A stretch of 20,078 nucleotides of DNA from JBBDXA01 sp040902585. GTDB taxonomy: Bacteria > Planctomycetota > Phycisphaerae > Phycisphaerales > Phycisphaeraceae. The notes beneath the pieces were generated by a model. It saw nothing but the letters and a program-made list of their open reading frames with translations. It was not told the DNA's origin and searched no databases. The position numbers and the translations under genes are program-made. The stretch covers positions 1-20,078 of the forward strand of contig JBBDXA010000171.1 of the NCBI GenBank assembly GCA_040902585.1. The letters are read 5' to 3'. Shown piece by piece: positions 1-7,675 of the stretch; the stretch's first letter is position 1; the number at the start of each line of letters is the position of its first letter.

Positions 1-92
1 CGCGCGCCTTTGGTTACCGCACGGTCCGCTCGCTTACGCTTCGCGGCTCTGACGAACTGTTTCAAGGTGGTCGTCGATGCAGGAGTCTTGCC

Positions 93-1346
93 ATGCTTGA
101 AAATATGAAAGCAATCGTGCTCGTGTGTGTCCTCTATCTTTGGGCATCGCCGCACTTCGTCTTCGCCGCGCCACCCGACGCCCCCATCGAACCCGCACTC
201 GCCCCCAACCCCGACATCCTCGCTAAACTCGAAGCCCTCAAACCCAACCACGCCATCCTTCTGGGCAAGGCTTCCGTCGTCGGCGAGTTCAACGACACCG
301 CCCGCAAGTGGAACCTCGACAAGACCGGCCCGCGCGGGCGGGACTTCACCATCAAGATGTGCTGGGCGCCCGAACGCAAGCGCGTCCTTTTCTGCGGCGC
401 GAATCATGGCGTGCCGCACCGGATCAACGATGTCTGGGAATTCGATCTGCCTTCGCTTTCGTGGGTGATGCTCTACGCGCCTGATCTGCCGCGCGGTTAT
501 GGCGACCTCGGCAAAGACACTTCCGATGTCATCTTCAAAGACGGCCTGTTCATCACCAAGCGCGGCGGCCCGGCCATCGTCGCCCACACCTGGTGGGGCC
601 TGACTTACGACCCGAAGCAGAAAGCCCTGCTCTTCATGAACACCTGGGTCACGAATGAAAAGAAGGCGGCCGCGGCCCTGGGCGGTGATCCCGCGGAACT
701 TTACGAAGGCCCGCCGCTGTGGGCGTTTTATCCCGCTGAGAAAAAGTGGAAGCCCTTTCGCGCCGAGAAGCCGTACCCGCGCCCGATCTTCGGCGGCATG
801 CTCGAACACATTCCCGACCTCAAAGGCTCCATCTGGCACGCCAACAACTGGCAGATGCATGGCACCTGGCTTCATGACTTCGAGAAGGACACGTGGAAGG
901 ATTTAGGCGCGAATGATCCCAAGAGTGACAAAGGGAAATCCTTCGAAGCCGAGGCCGCCGAGCCTGAGCAGATCGGCTACTACGATCCGGCCCGCAAAGT
1001 CATCATCGTGCAGCGTCACCACGACACGCATCACTACGATGTGAAGAGCAACACGTGGAAGAAAGTCCTCACCGGCGATAAGGACGATGGCCGCTCGCCC
1101 TATGGCCACGACGCCCGCTCCGTTTTCTACCACGACCCCGTCAGCGGTCACGGCCTGCTGGTGCAGTTTCAGACCAACACACTCTGGTCCTACGATCCGG
1201 ATCAGCGTTCATGGAACAAGCTCGACCCGCAGGGCGACGCCATGCCCACCGGCAACAAACGCCTCGCTTACATTGACCCGGCGTTGAACGCGGTCGTGGT
1301 CATTGATGGCACCACGGTGTGGGCGTATCGCTACCGCGGGAAGTAG
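93..1346 (+). CDS. Secreted Kelch-repeat / beta-propeller protein
   Basis: 417 residues. An AGGAG sits 7 bases before the ATG and decides this start. The N-terminus is a signal peptide (MKAIVLVCVLYLW core, likely cleaved after FVFA), so the protein is exported. The mature part shows Kelch-like blades: stretches of the type VLFCGANHG...INDVWEFDLPSLSWVML, and repeated aromatic strand ends such as WAFYPAEKKWKPF, WLHDFEKDTWKDL, HHYDVKSNTWKKV, LWSYDPDQRSWNKL. These are spaced like the blades of a galactose-oxidase/Kelch propeller. I see no catalytic residues that would name an enzyme, so a binding or structural role outside the cytoplasm is as likely as catalysis. The upstream promoter lies outside the window. 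A strong bidirectional hairpin follows the stop. The fold call is fairly safe; the function is unknown. Confidence 0.8.
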   Translation: MLENMKAIVLVCVLYLWASPHFVFAAPPDAPIEPALAPNPDILAKLEALKPNHAILLGKASVVGEFNDTARKWNLDKTGPRGRDFTIKMCWAPERKRVLFCGANHGVPHRINDVWEFDLPSLSWVMLYAPDLPRGYGDLGKDTSDVIFKDGLFITKRGGPAIVAHTWWGLTYDPKQKALLFMNTWVTNEKKAAAALGGDPAELYEGPPLWAFYPAEKKWKPFRAEKPYPRPIFGGMLEHIPDLKGSIWHANNWQMHGTWLHDFEKDTWKDLGANDPKSDKGKSFEAEAAEPEQIGYYDPARKVIIVQRHHDTHHYDVKSNTWKKVLTGDKDDGRSPYGHDARSVFYHDPVSGHGLLVQFQTNTLWSYDPDQRSWNKLDPQGDAMPTGNKRLAYIDPALNAVVVIDGTTVWAYRYRGK

Positions 1347-1360
1347 TCAGGTGAAAACCA

Positions 1361-1392
1361 AAGAAGCCCCGCGCACGGGCGCGGGGCTTCTT
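1361..1392. terminator. Bidirectional intrinsic terminator between convergent genes
   Basis: A perfect 14-bp stem (1361-1374 with 1379-1392) closes on the 4-base loop ACGG. It lies 15 bases after the Kelch gene stop and 24 bases before the minus-strand PEP-CTERM stop, so it can end both transcripts. The A-rich run at about 1354-1362 gives a U-rich tail on the minus strand; the plus-strand tail (CTTCTTCG) is weaker. Confidence 0.85.
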
Positions 1393-1416
1393 CGTCAGTC
1401 TTATTCGCTGATCGGT

Positions 1417-2748
1417 TTACGCCGTCCTGCGTCGCCGCCGGCCCAGCGCCGTCAGGCCCAGCAGCGCGAGCGTGACCGTGGCCGGCTCGGGCACCTGGGC
1501 GCTGGCGTAGACGGCGAACTCGGTGAGCACGATGTTGCCGTTGCCGCCGTTGCCGCTGAACCCGATCGCTCCGTTGGCGCCCAGGAGGGCTTCCAGACGG
1601 AAGCCCGTGATGTTCTGGGCGTTCACGTTGTCGAAAAACAGGCTGTAGTAATCAGGCTGGCCCGGCGAGGACGGATCGGTGATTTCGATGATGTTGCCCG
1701 GTAGCAGGGCGATGAACGACGTGCTGCGGCTGGTATCCAGGAACGCCGGGTCCAGTTCGATCCAGTCGATCGAGCCGTCGGTTGCCGTCGGGTTGGCGTC
1801 AGTGGTGTAGGACAGGCGGATGCGCTGCATCTTGTGCTGGCCGAACTGCGAAGCGAAATCGAGCTGGACGACCAGATCTTCCGCATCCAGCGGCGCGGAA
1901 GTCTGGAACACGGCCGACTGCGGCGTGTTGAAGCCGCCGAACACCGCCCAGCCGTTGTTAGTTGGTTCGAGCACGACGCCATCGATCGCTTCAGAGGGAG
2001 TAAAGCCCGCCTGGTTGAAGGTGGCGGTGGCGTTCTGGAGCACCTGCTGCTTCAGCCCGCGTACGCTCTGTCCGCCCGCAACGAAGTCGACGGCGAACTC
2101 GGTGATCGTCGCGTTGCCGTTGCCTGCGAAGCCGATGCTGTTGCCGGGCCCTGCGGGCAGCAGTTCGAGGCGGAAGCCGGTGGTGGTCGCCAGCGGGTTG
2201 AAGGCGGTGATGGTGTACACATCGGTGTTGGGGATCGTGCCCGAGACGGTGATGTAGCCGTCGGGAGTGACCGTCATGGTCGCGCCGCCCGAGGAAGTGG
2301 CCGAGACGGGTGACAGGAGGGTGAACGCGCCGGGTGATGGCACGACATCGCCCTGCGTGGCATTGTTCCCGTTCACCGGATTGTTGTCGGCGAAGAGGCT
2401 GCGGTCGGCATCGGTCGCGGCGAGGCGGAACTGCGTGACCTGATGCTGCGACCCCAGCAGGCTTGAAATCTGAATGGTGAACAGGCCGGGGCCGATGACA
2501 TCGGTCTGCGTTTCCCACGCCAGGACGTCGATGCCGAAGCGTCCTTCAAAGAACGCTATGCCGTTGCTGCCGCCGGTGAGATTCCCGTCGATGGTCTGGT
2601 CCTTGTTCCCGAAGTTGGTCTGATGGAACAGGGCAGTGGAATTCTGGAGCGGCACGGCGGTGCCCCAGGACAGTGGTGGCGTCGCGGCGAAAAGGATGCA
2701 GGCTGCGCATGCGACGAGGGTGGGCTCAAATCGGATTATCTTCAACAT
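1417..2748 (-). CDS. PEP-CTERM protein with a duplicated beta-rich domain
   Basis: 443 residues from the ATG at 2748. GGAGAA lies about 7 bases upstream, and this start puts the signal peptide (MLKIIRFEPTLVACAACILF) at the N-terminus; the frame runs 31 codons further upstream, but that extension is arginine-rich and unlikely. The C-terminus is a PEP-CTERM sorting tag: VPEPATV, a hydrophobic stretch, then RRRRR. Such proteins are normally exported and processed by an exosortase, which is not in this window. Two copies of one domain can be seen, about residues 35-225 and 236-415. Each begins LQNxTAxFxQxxF, continues with an IDG motif, has a region like FGQHKMQRIRL / LGSQHQVTQFRL, and ends IGFxGNGNxxxTEFAV. 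The pattern recalls carbohydrate-binding discoidin-like domains, but that is a guess. Ligand unknown. Confidence 0.85.
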   Translation of the reverse strand: MLKIIRFEPTLVACAACILFAATPPLSWGTAVPLQNSTALFHQTNFGNKDQTIDGNLTGGSNGIAFFEGRFGIDVLAWETQTDVIGPGLFTIQISSLLGSQHQVTQFRLAATDADRSLFADNNPVNGNNATQGDVVPSPGAFTLLSPVSATSSGGATMTVTPDGYITVSGTIPNTDVYTITAFNPLATTTGFRLELLPAGPGNSIGFAGNGNATITEFAVDFVAGGQSVRGLKQQVLQNATATFNQAGFTPSEAIDGVVLEPTNNGWAVFGGFNTPQSAVFQTSAPLDAEDLVVQLDFASQFGQHKMQRIRLSYTTDANPTATDGSIDWIELDPAFLDTSRSTSFIALLPGNIIEITDPSSPGQPDYYSLFFDNVNAQNITGFRLEALLGANGAIGFSGNGGNGNIVLTEFAVYASAQVPEPATVTLALLGLTALGRRRRRTA

Positions 2749-2919
2749 GTCAGTTCTCCAAAGAGGGCGTGAAAGGCGTCGATCAGCGCGATGACAACAC
2801 CGCGCGGAGGTGCAGGATGCATGGGGCCGTCGGCTCTTCAATTTTGATGAGTAGTCTTCCTTCCATCCGGCGCCCAGCCGGCTCCCAGCCGGGAATGACC
2901 GGTTTGCGGAGTGACTTTC

Positions 2920-2947
2920 AGTGTAGTGATATTGCCCCGCTGATCAA
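2920..2947 (-). promoter_or_regulatory. Candidate promoter of the first PEP-CTERM gene
   Basis: On the minus strand, TTGATC (2947-2942) and TACACT (2925-2920) are 16 bases apart, with 4 of 6 matches each to the sigma-70 boxes. It lies about 170 bases before the ATG at 2748. Weak by itself; position and orientation fit. Confidence 0.3.
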
Positions 2948-2988
2948 GGCCTTTTCCTGACATTGTGGGCACGGGACGCCAATGTCCT

Positions 2989-3018
2989 CACCCCCGCCCT
3001 CTTCCAGGGGAGAGGGTG
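2989..3018. repeat. G/C-rich stem-loop repeat downstream of the proline-linker gene
   Basis: CCCTCT (2997-3002) pairs with AGAGGG (3011-3016), and the stem extends by a G-T and a C-G pair. The flanks are runs of C on one side and G on the other. It lies just after the stop of the minus-strand gene ending at 3050, where it could act as a terminator hairpin, but no U-run follows. Its layout (CCCTC stem followed by a G-rich arm) resembles the repeat copies at 16130-16295. Apart from this and the candidate promoter, I see nothing in 2749-3049. Confidence 0.45.
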
Positions 3019-3049
3019 TTTGCCGCAAGCCTTTGCTGATGTGTCTGCG

Positions 3050-4426
3050 TTACTTGCCCGCCTTCTCCGCCGCGCCCGCGCTGAACGCCACCGCCTGGCG
3101 TCGCCGTTCCATCACGGCCAAGCCGCGCTGGGCGCTTTCGTAGCCCATCACCACGCCGCCGGGGATCGCGTGTGAAAGCCAGTGTTCATATCGGCCCTGC
3201 ACCTTCTCACCCGCCAGGTCGATATCCAGCGCCCCTTTGTACACCGCGCAGGTGACGCTCTTGCGGTTGACCACCACGCGGTGACTGGTCGTCGTGAGTT
3301 TGAAGTCGAGCGTGCCCTTGTTGCCGCCCTGCTCCATCGTGGCGGTGACCCGCGCCACGTCGGATGTGAGCAGGAGGAACACTTCCGGCAGCGTGAGTTC
3401 CTGGGTGGGCACATCGATGGTCGAACAGCGCCAGATTTCCACTTCCATCTCGGAGCTCTTGTTGTCGGACGTTTTGACCTGCCGGGTGTAGGTGGTGACT
3501 TCGCAGCGAAGCACGCCCGTGTCCAGTTGCATGGTTTCGCTGCGCGTGGCCTTCTTCGTGAAACCGAGTTCATCGATCGCCTTGGCCTTGGGGAGCCAGA
3601 CCTGTTGCCGCTCGGAAAGTTCCCAGGTCCTGGCGTCGGCGTTCCATTGCCGCAGCTCGACGCCCGCCATGCCTTCGATCAATCCTTCGCACGTGAGCTT
3701 CTGCCGCAGGATCGCGGGTATCTCGTTGGGCAGAGCGATGGTCATGTCAAACGTCACCGACGCCCCGGTCCCGAACCGAAGCCACGCCAGATCCTGCGGC
3801 CGCTTGACCGTCGGCAGCTTCACCGGCACCGCCGCCTCCTCAGGCTCCTCGCCCGGCCCCCGTTCCGGATCATGCGTCGGCACAGGCAGCGGCGCAGTTA
3901 CCGGGGGAGTCACCGGCGGACCGGGATCAGGCTTCACCGGGGACACGGGCGGCACCGCGGGCACAGGCACCACGGGCTTCACAACTTGCCTCTTGAGAAC
4001 GAACGGCTTGTTGTCCGTCGTCACCGTCAGCGTGTCACCATCAAGGCTCGCGGTGAATTCGTAATCGAAGCCTGAAAATCGAAACGTGCCCTTGAGTGAT
4101 TTGTCGTCGCGCTTGGCGGTGAGGGGAAAGGCGGTGTCGCCGCGCAGGAGTTCACCGGTGTAGCTGCCGTCTGTTTTGGTCAGCTTGATGGTCATCTCAT
4201 CGCCGACGAAGGTGCCGGCGAAGATATCGGTGGAGGTAAAGGGATTCGGCGGCTTGGGAGCAAAGGGATTGGGCGGAGGCTTGTCGGCGGGGGCGGGTCC
4301 GGGGCCGGGGGCGGCGGGGGGATCAGCCTTCGCATCGTCAGCGGCGATCGCCGGCGCGACCAGCGCGACAGGCGCGAGCAGGATCGCCAGCAGGGGAATC
4401 GCAATGGCAATGCGGAAGCTGTTCAT
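3050..4426 (-). CDS. Secreted protein with two proline-rich linkers, unknown function
   Basis: 458 residues from the ATG at 4426 (a TTG two codons upstream is also in frame; AGAGAA precedes by about 8 bases). The signal peptide is clear: FRIAIAIPLLAILLAPVALVAPAIA, then ADDAK. The order after that is: a first proline/alanine linker (about residues 30-62); a compact beta domain of about 80 residues with alternating polar and hydrophobic strands (FVGDEMTIKL, GSYTGELLRG, LKGTFRFSG, DTLTVTTD); a second proline/valine linker (about 145-200); and a C-terminal domain of about 250 residues with several WxL and VTxxR strand motifs. I do not recognise the family. Both linkers suggest separate extracytoplasmic modules joined by extended tethers. 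It sits between two PEP-CTERM genes but lacks a PEP-CTERM tag. Function not assignable. Confidence 0.8.
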   Translation of the reverse strand: MNSFRIAIAIPLLAILLAPVALVAPAIAADDAKADPPAAPGPGPAPADKPPPNPFAPKPPNPFTSTDIFAGTFVGDEMTIKLTKTDGSYTGELLRGDTAFPLTAKRDDKSLKGTFRFSGFDYEFTASLDGDTLTVTTDNKPFVLKRQVVKPVVPVPAVPPVSPVKPDPGPPVTPPVTAPLPVPTHDPERGPGEEPEEAAVPVKLPTVKRPQDLAWLRFGTGASVTFDMTIALPNEIPAILRQKLTCEGLIEGMAGVELRQWNADARTWELSERQQVWLPKAKAIDELGFTKKATRSETMQLDTGVLRCEVTTYTRQVKTSDNKSSEMEVEIWRCSTIDVPTQELTLPEVFLLLTSDVARVTATMEQGGNKGTLDFKLTTTSHRVVVNRKSVTCAVYKGALDIDLAGEKVQGRYEHWLSHAIPGGVVMGYESAQRGLAVMERRRQAVAFSAGAAEKAGK

Positions 4427-4552
4427 GGGCAATTCTCTATCATCATAATCGGATCATTCGCCCAGTCACATTGTCGCCTGCAACGCATGTGAATACAAGG
4501 AAAGGTTCGATGGAGTGGGTGGCCCCGCGCCTGCACCCTCCGATTTCCATTG

Positions 4553-4578
4553 AAAAACCCCGCCTTGGAAGCGGGGTT
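4553..4578 (-). terminator. Intrinsic terminator of the second PEP-CTERM gene
   Basis: Read on the minus strand, AACCCCGC (4578-4571), a 7-base loop, GCGGGGTT (4563-4556) and then TTT form an 8-bp stem with a T-run. It lies 33 bases after the stop of the gene at 4611-5843. Confidence 0.85.
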
Positions 4579-4610
4579 GTGTTAACTCAGTTGCGATGGG
4601 AGCGGGCTGA

Positions 4611-5843
4611 TCAGGCAAGGCGGCGCCGGCGAAGCAGTGCCGCTCCCGCCAGAACCAGAAGCCCCGTCGTCATCGGCTCAGGAACGGGCACGGCCGACCG
4701 GAGCGTTCCGACTACGTCGATGTTGTCGAACTCGAGGCTGTTGGTGCTGTTCGTCGTGACGTACATGCGAAACGTCACCGGCCCCATCAAATTCTGAAAC
4801 CGGGCATCGGAAAGGTCCACCGTGAACCGGGTGAACACCGAGCGATTGGTCAGAATCTCTTCCCCATCGATGGCGCTGCCCAGCGCGAATCCGTCGATGT
4901 CGGAATAGAGGAACCACTCGCGCGGCCCCGAGTTGCCGCCACGCGCCGCGTCAAAGACCAGGCTGTCCAGATCCAGAATCTTGCCGCCCGTCGGGCTGAT
5001 GGTGAACTCGAAATAGTCATCCCCAGCGACGGCACCGCTTTCATTCGTGGCCGGCGGATTGACCTGGAGCGAGGGCGTGGTTGCGTACGACGTGTTAAAG
5101 CTGGTTGGCATGGAACCGAAGCTGATCGACGAAGCTGACATGTCCGGCAACGTATTCGTCGCCGCCAGAGAGTTGCCGTCGAAGTTGTACTCGACGAGCG
5201 CAACTGGAATGATCGCCGGCGGGAGAACGGCTGTAATCACATCACCCGACAGGGAGATCGTGTCGAATTCGAGCGAGCCCGAGGCGGCAGCCACCGCGAA
5301 CTGAAGCGTCACTGCCTGCTGCACGTTCTGAAGATTGGCGAACGTGGACAGGTCAATGGAGATCGGAGAGAAGGTGGGGCGCACCGTCCCGACTTCGCCC
5401 GAGCCCAGGTTCGTCGTGCCGGTGAGATCGGAGCGAACGCCGTAGCTGCGCGGCGTGCCGGCACCGCCGCGGGCCACGTCAAAGGTGAGCATGCCCAGAT
5501 TCAGGGCCTGGCCCGCATCCGGGGTGATCGTGAAAGTAAAGAAGTTGTCATTCATGAATGACAGGTCCACGTCGGTCGTGGCTCCCGAACCCGCATCGAC
5601 ATTCAGGACCGGCGCGGTGCTGTAGCCCAGGCCGGTGACGCTGAAGGTGCCCAGCACGACGTTGGTGATATCACCCGCGGAGACGCCGGCGCTGGTGGTG
5701 GTTGCGGAAAACGTTTCGGACCCGGTGGTGCCGAAGGTATATTCCGCAATGGTCACCGCCGAGGAAGATCGCGGCGACAGGAAGATGGACCCGCACGCAG
5801 CCAGTAGAACCATCGCGCGCGCCATGACATGCTTAGTAATCAT
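4611..5843 (-). CDS. PEP-CTERM protein with a tandem-duplicated domain
   Basis: 410 residues from the ATG at 5843; GGAG lies 6 bases upstream. The frame is open 20 codons further, but this start gives a normal signal peptide (MARAMVLLAACGSIFLSPRSSSA). The C-terminus is VPEPMTTGLLVLAGAALLRRRR, a standard PEP-CTERM tag, so export and exosortase sorting to the cell surface are likely (family knowledge). The body is two copies of one domain of about 170 residues offset by about 174: FFTFTITPDAGQALNL...LTFDVARGG near residue 100 and YFEFTISPTGGKILDL...LVFDAARGG near 275. Both copies then have a serine/tyrosine-rich strand (YGVRSDL / WFLYSDI) and end with SLEFDxI. The domain resembles surface-protein beta-sandwich modules, but I cannot name it. 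A promoter upstream and a terminator downstream make it a single-gene unit. Confidence 0.87.
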   Translation of the reverse strand: MITKHVMARAMVLLAACGSIFLSPRSSSAVTIAEYTFGTTGSETFSATTTSAGVSAGDITNVVLGTFSVTGLGYSTAPVLNVDAGSGATTDVDLSFMNDNFFTFTITPDAGQALNLGMLTFDVARGGAGTPRSYGVRSDLTGTTNLGSGEVGTVRPTFSPISIDLSTFANLQNVQQAVTLQFAVAAASGSLEFDTISLSGDVITAVLPPAIIPVALVEYNFDGNSLAATNTLPDMSASSISFGSMPTSFNTSYATTPSLQVNPPATNESGAVAGDDYFEFTISPTGGKILDLDSLVFDAARGGNSGPREWFLYSDIDGFALGSAIDGEEILTNRSVFTRFTVDLSDARFQNLMGPVTFRMYVTTNSTNSLEFDNIDVVGTLRSAVPVPEPMTTGLLVLAGAALLRRRRLA

Positions 5844-5940
5844 CAGGGACTCCTTCAACAATGAGAATGACTCGATTCGGGGGATGGAAAAGAACGGCAA
5901 CACGCCAACCTCTCGTTTTCTGAAAACCCGCTAAACCAGA

Positions 5941-5969
5941 ATTGTAGGCAGTTTTCGATCACATCACAA
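5941..5969 (-). promoter_or_regulatory. Sigma-70-like promoter of the second PEP-CTERM gene
   Basis: On the minus strand, TTGTGA (5969-5964), a 17-base spacer and TACAAT (5946-5941) predict a start near 5934 and a leader of about 90 bases before the ATG at 5843. The -35 box is identical to that of the promoter at 7641-7669. Confidence 0.6.
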
Positions 5970-6214
5970 TGGTTTTTTGACGAATCTACTCCATTCCAAT
6001 CCGGACGGGCTGGATCGGTGTACGGCCTTGCAGCGGATGTCTGTCCTCTTCGCCTCGATTGAGGCGCAAGTCTGTTGCCACGGGTGGAGCGCTTCGCGCA
6101 ACCGGAGTAAAGTGATTGTTATTTCTATTCCCTTGCCCCAGAAGGGCAACAGTCATTGCACAATGCTGTCTGCGTTAGAGCCAAACTTCCCATGGCACCA
6201 TGGCGGAGAACGTG

Positions 6215-6371
6215 ATGCAAAGGGCAACAAATCGATGGCTCGGGCCGGCCGTGTTGCTGCTGGCGCTCAGCGTCGTGTCTCTCCCGTGGCCCGCTCGTCG
6301 GCACGATCAGCCTCGCGCTCATGCGCGAGATCGAGCGCTGCCTGCTCCGATCACTGGGAATCACGGCCTGA
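6215..6371 (+). pseudogene. Candidate frameshifted small membrane or secreted protein
   Basis: GGAG (6205-6208) lies 6 bases before the ATG at 6215. The reading MQRATNRWLGPAVLLLALSV looks like a signal or membrane segment with G/C third positions. Near 6285 the coding character moves to another frame: codons from about 6291 to the TGA at 6369-6371 have almost all G/C third positions and read LVGTISLALMREIERCLLRS. This suggests one small gene with a single-base shift, either true decay or a sequence error. The unshifted frame stays open to 6550, giving a 111-residue product of poor composition whose stop directly adjoins a hairpin at 6551. I cannot name a family. Confidence 0.3.
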
Positions 6372-6550
6372 ACTGTCAGCAGCACCGCTCCCCGATTGAT
6401 CCGGCCCCCGAGGGCTCCGTGCGTCGGCCAGTTGCGGTACTCGATCGTCTTGTCGCAAGAATTGCCGTGGAGGTATCCCCCGCAGGATCAACGATCAACT
6501 CGACGCACGAAAGCCCCTGTTCCTACAAAGGTGTCTTGTTGCTATCATAA

Positions 6551-6597
6551 CGCCGCGCGTGTGCGCGGCGATCGAGCATGCTGCTCTTTCGTTTTCT
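6551..6597 (+). terminator. Tandem hairpins with T-rich tail
   Basis: A perfect 8-bp stem (6551-6558 with 6563-6570, loop GTGT) is followed by a 5-bp stem (GAGCA 6574-6578 with TGCTC 6582-6586) and then TTTCGTTTTCT. This looks like a plus-strand terminator upstream of the PEP-CTERM gene at 6683, and implies a transcript coming from 5970-6550. Confidence 0.45.
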
Positions 6598-6682
6598 AAT
6601 CGACAGGTGCTTGCTCAAGCGTTCTTGATTTGCCACCGTAGTCGATTTCGTTTTTCATATTCTTCCTAAAAGGAGCTGTCAG

Positions 6683-7555
6683 ATGGAGAATTCCCTGAAC
6701 GTGGTTGTTTCGTCAATGGGTCATTGTGGACCGGCCAAGATGCGTCGCTGCGTTTTGATTGCGGCGGCATGTGTCACCGTCAGTGCGATGGCGTCGGCTG
6801 CGCTGGCCGTGCCGGTGGGTTACAACGCGGCCACCTCTCTTTACACGCAGAATTTCGATACGCTGGCGTCAGCCGGCTCCGGCCTCCCGTGGACCAACGG
6901 CACGACGGTTACCGGTTGGCATGCGGTGAACGAGAGCGGTGCCTCCCATACCGTGTACAGTGCGACCAGTGGCGCAGCCAATCAGGGGATCCTGCAAAGC
7001 CTTGGTATTGCGGGCACCAATGCGGTGGGAGACCGTGCCTTGGGAGCGCAAAACACCGATGGCGCGGTCGTTCGGCATCTTGGGGTGCAATTGGTCAACA
7101 ATACCGGCTCGACGCTCACCCAATTCTCGTTAAGCTACGCGGGAGAGCAGTGGCGTGCTGTGGTAGGTGAAGGGCAGGATAAGCTCGATTTTTCATATCA
7201 AGTGTTTACCGCAGGTGCCGGCTCGTTAGGTGCAGCCGGATATACTAATGCGGACACGCTCGATTTCCTCGCTCCGATTTTTAGCGTTGGGGGATCAACC
7301 CCCCTCGATGGCAATGCTCCCGCCAATCGAGCGCTTCTGGGCGATACCATTTTCGGTTTGAATTGGGCGCCCGGCGAAGAATTATGGCTGCGTTGGAGCG
7401 ACTCCAACCCTGGCACTGGTGCCGCAAGCAGGCGTTCCGCGATGGCTGTCGACGATGTCTCCGTCAGTGCGAACTTCGTTCCCGAACCCGCCACCGCCAC
7501 GCTGGGCCTGCTCGGCCTCGCGGGTCTGATGGGGCGCCGCCGCCGTATGGCATGA
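6683..7555 (+). CDS. PEP-CTERM protein, single-domain
   Basis: 290 residues. AGGAG (6671-6675) lies 7 bases before the ATG and supports this start, although the N-terminal region before the signal core (MRRCVLIAAACVTVSAMASA) is then unusually long; an internal ATG at 6740 is the alternative. The C-terminus VPEPATATLGLLGLAGLMGRRRRMA is a textbook PEP-CTERM tag: motif, hydrophobic stretch, arginine cluster. The mature part starts with LYTQNFDTLASAG, a beginning often seen in exported PEP-CTERM proteins of this group, continues with beta-rich, glycine- and asparagine-rich sequence, and has WLRWSDSNPG followed by AMAVDDVSVSANF just before the tag, as in concanavalin/lectin-like modules of such proteins. 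No ligand can be named. It is a single-gene unit closed by a strong terminator. Confidence 0.88.
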   Translation: MENSLNVVVSSMGHCGPAKMRRCVLIAAACVTVSAMASAALAVPVGYNAATSLYTQNFDTLASAGSGLPWTNGTTVTGWHAVNESGASHTVYSATSGAANQGILQSLGIAGTNAVGDRALGAQNTDGAVVRHLGVQLVNNTGSTLTQFSLSYAGEQWRAVVGEGQDKLDFSYQVFTAGAGSLGAAGYTNADTLDFLAPIFSVGGSTPLDGNAPANRALLGDTIFGLNWAPGEELWLRWSDSNPGTGAASRRSAMAVDDVSVSANFVPEPATATLGLLGLAGLMGRRRRMA

Positions 7556-7584
7556 GCATCTAATAACTCAACACACGCTTTGAG

Positions 7585-7616
7585 CCGCCCCATCCCACGA
7601 TGGGGCGGTTTTCTTT
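7585..7616 (+). terminator. Intrinsic terminator of the third PEP-CTERM gene
   Basis: A perfect 10-bp stem (7585-7594 with 7599-7608), loop CCAC, is followed by TTTTCTTT, 29 bases after the stop at 7555. Confidence 0.92.
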
Positions 7617-7640
7617 GGTGGGGGCGTTTCCCATCATGAG

Positions 7641-7669
7641 TTGTGAAGGACCGCATGGGTTTGTATAAT
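7641..7669 (+). promoter_or_regulatory. Near-consensus promoter with no gene directly behind it
   Basis: TTGTGA (7641-7646), a 17-base spacer and a perfect TATAAT (7664-7669) predict a start near 7676. No credible reading frame begins within the next 480 bases; a structured GC-rich stretch and repeats follow, so the product may be an RNA or a long leader for the gene at 8156. Confidence 0.6.
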
Positions 7670-7675
7670 GTTCGC

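Larger units (their letters stand above)
5970..6682. other. Long stretch without an intact gene; coding remnants
   Basis: I find no convincing intact gene in these 713 bases. Two coding-like remnants can be seen. One is a plus-strand piece with a good Shine-Dalgarno and a hydrophobic start (listed separately). The other is a minus-strand open stretch (6493-6125) with mostly G/C third positions and a natural-looking segment containing GYLHGNSCDKTIEYRNWPT, but it has a stop immediately upstream (6496-6494) and no start before that segment, so it would be a 5'-truncated remnant. Paired hairpins with a T-rich tail lie at 6551-6597. Bases 6598-6682 are the AT-richer leader of the next PEP-CTERM gene, with no strong promoter boxes. 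Confidence 0.5.

Noticed and set aside
20..60. GC-rich motif with CCGC/GCGG ends resembling palindromic repeats
   Set aside because: Only a 4-bp pairing is visible and the window edge cuts off the context; not enough to call an element.
903..1151. Minus-strand open frame inside the Kelch gene
   Set aside because: Shadow of the real gene: valine/arginine-rich composition, no ribosome site, and the plus-strand frame has clear domain sequence.
3182..4075. 297-codon plus-strand open frame opposite the proline-linker gene
   Set aside because: Histidine/arginine-rich product typical of the complement of a high-GC gene; no domain.
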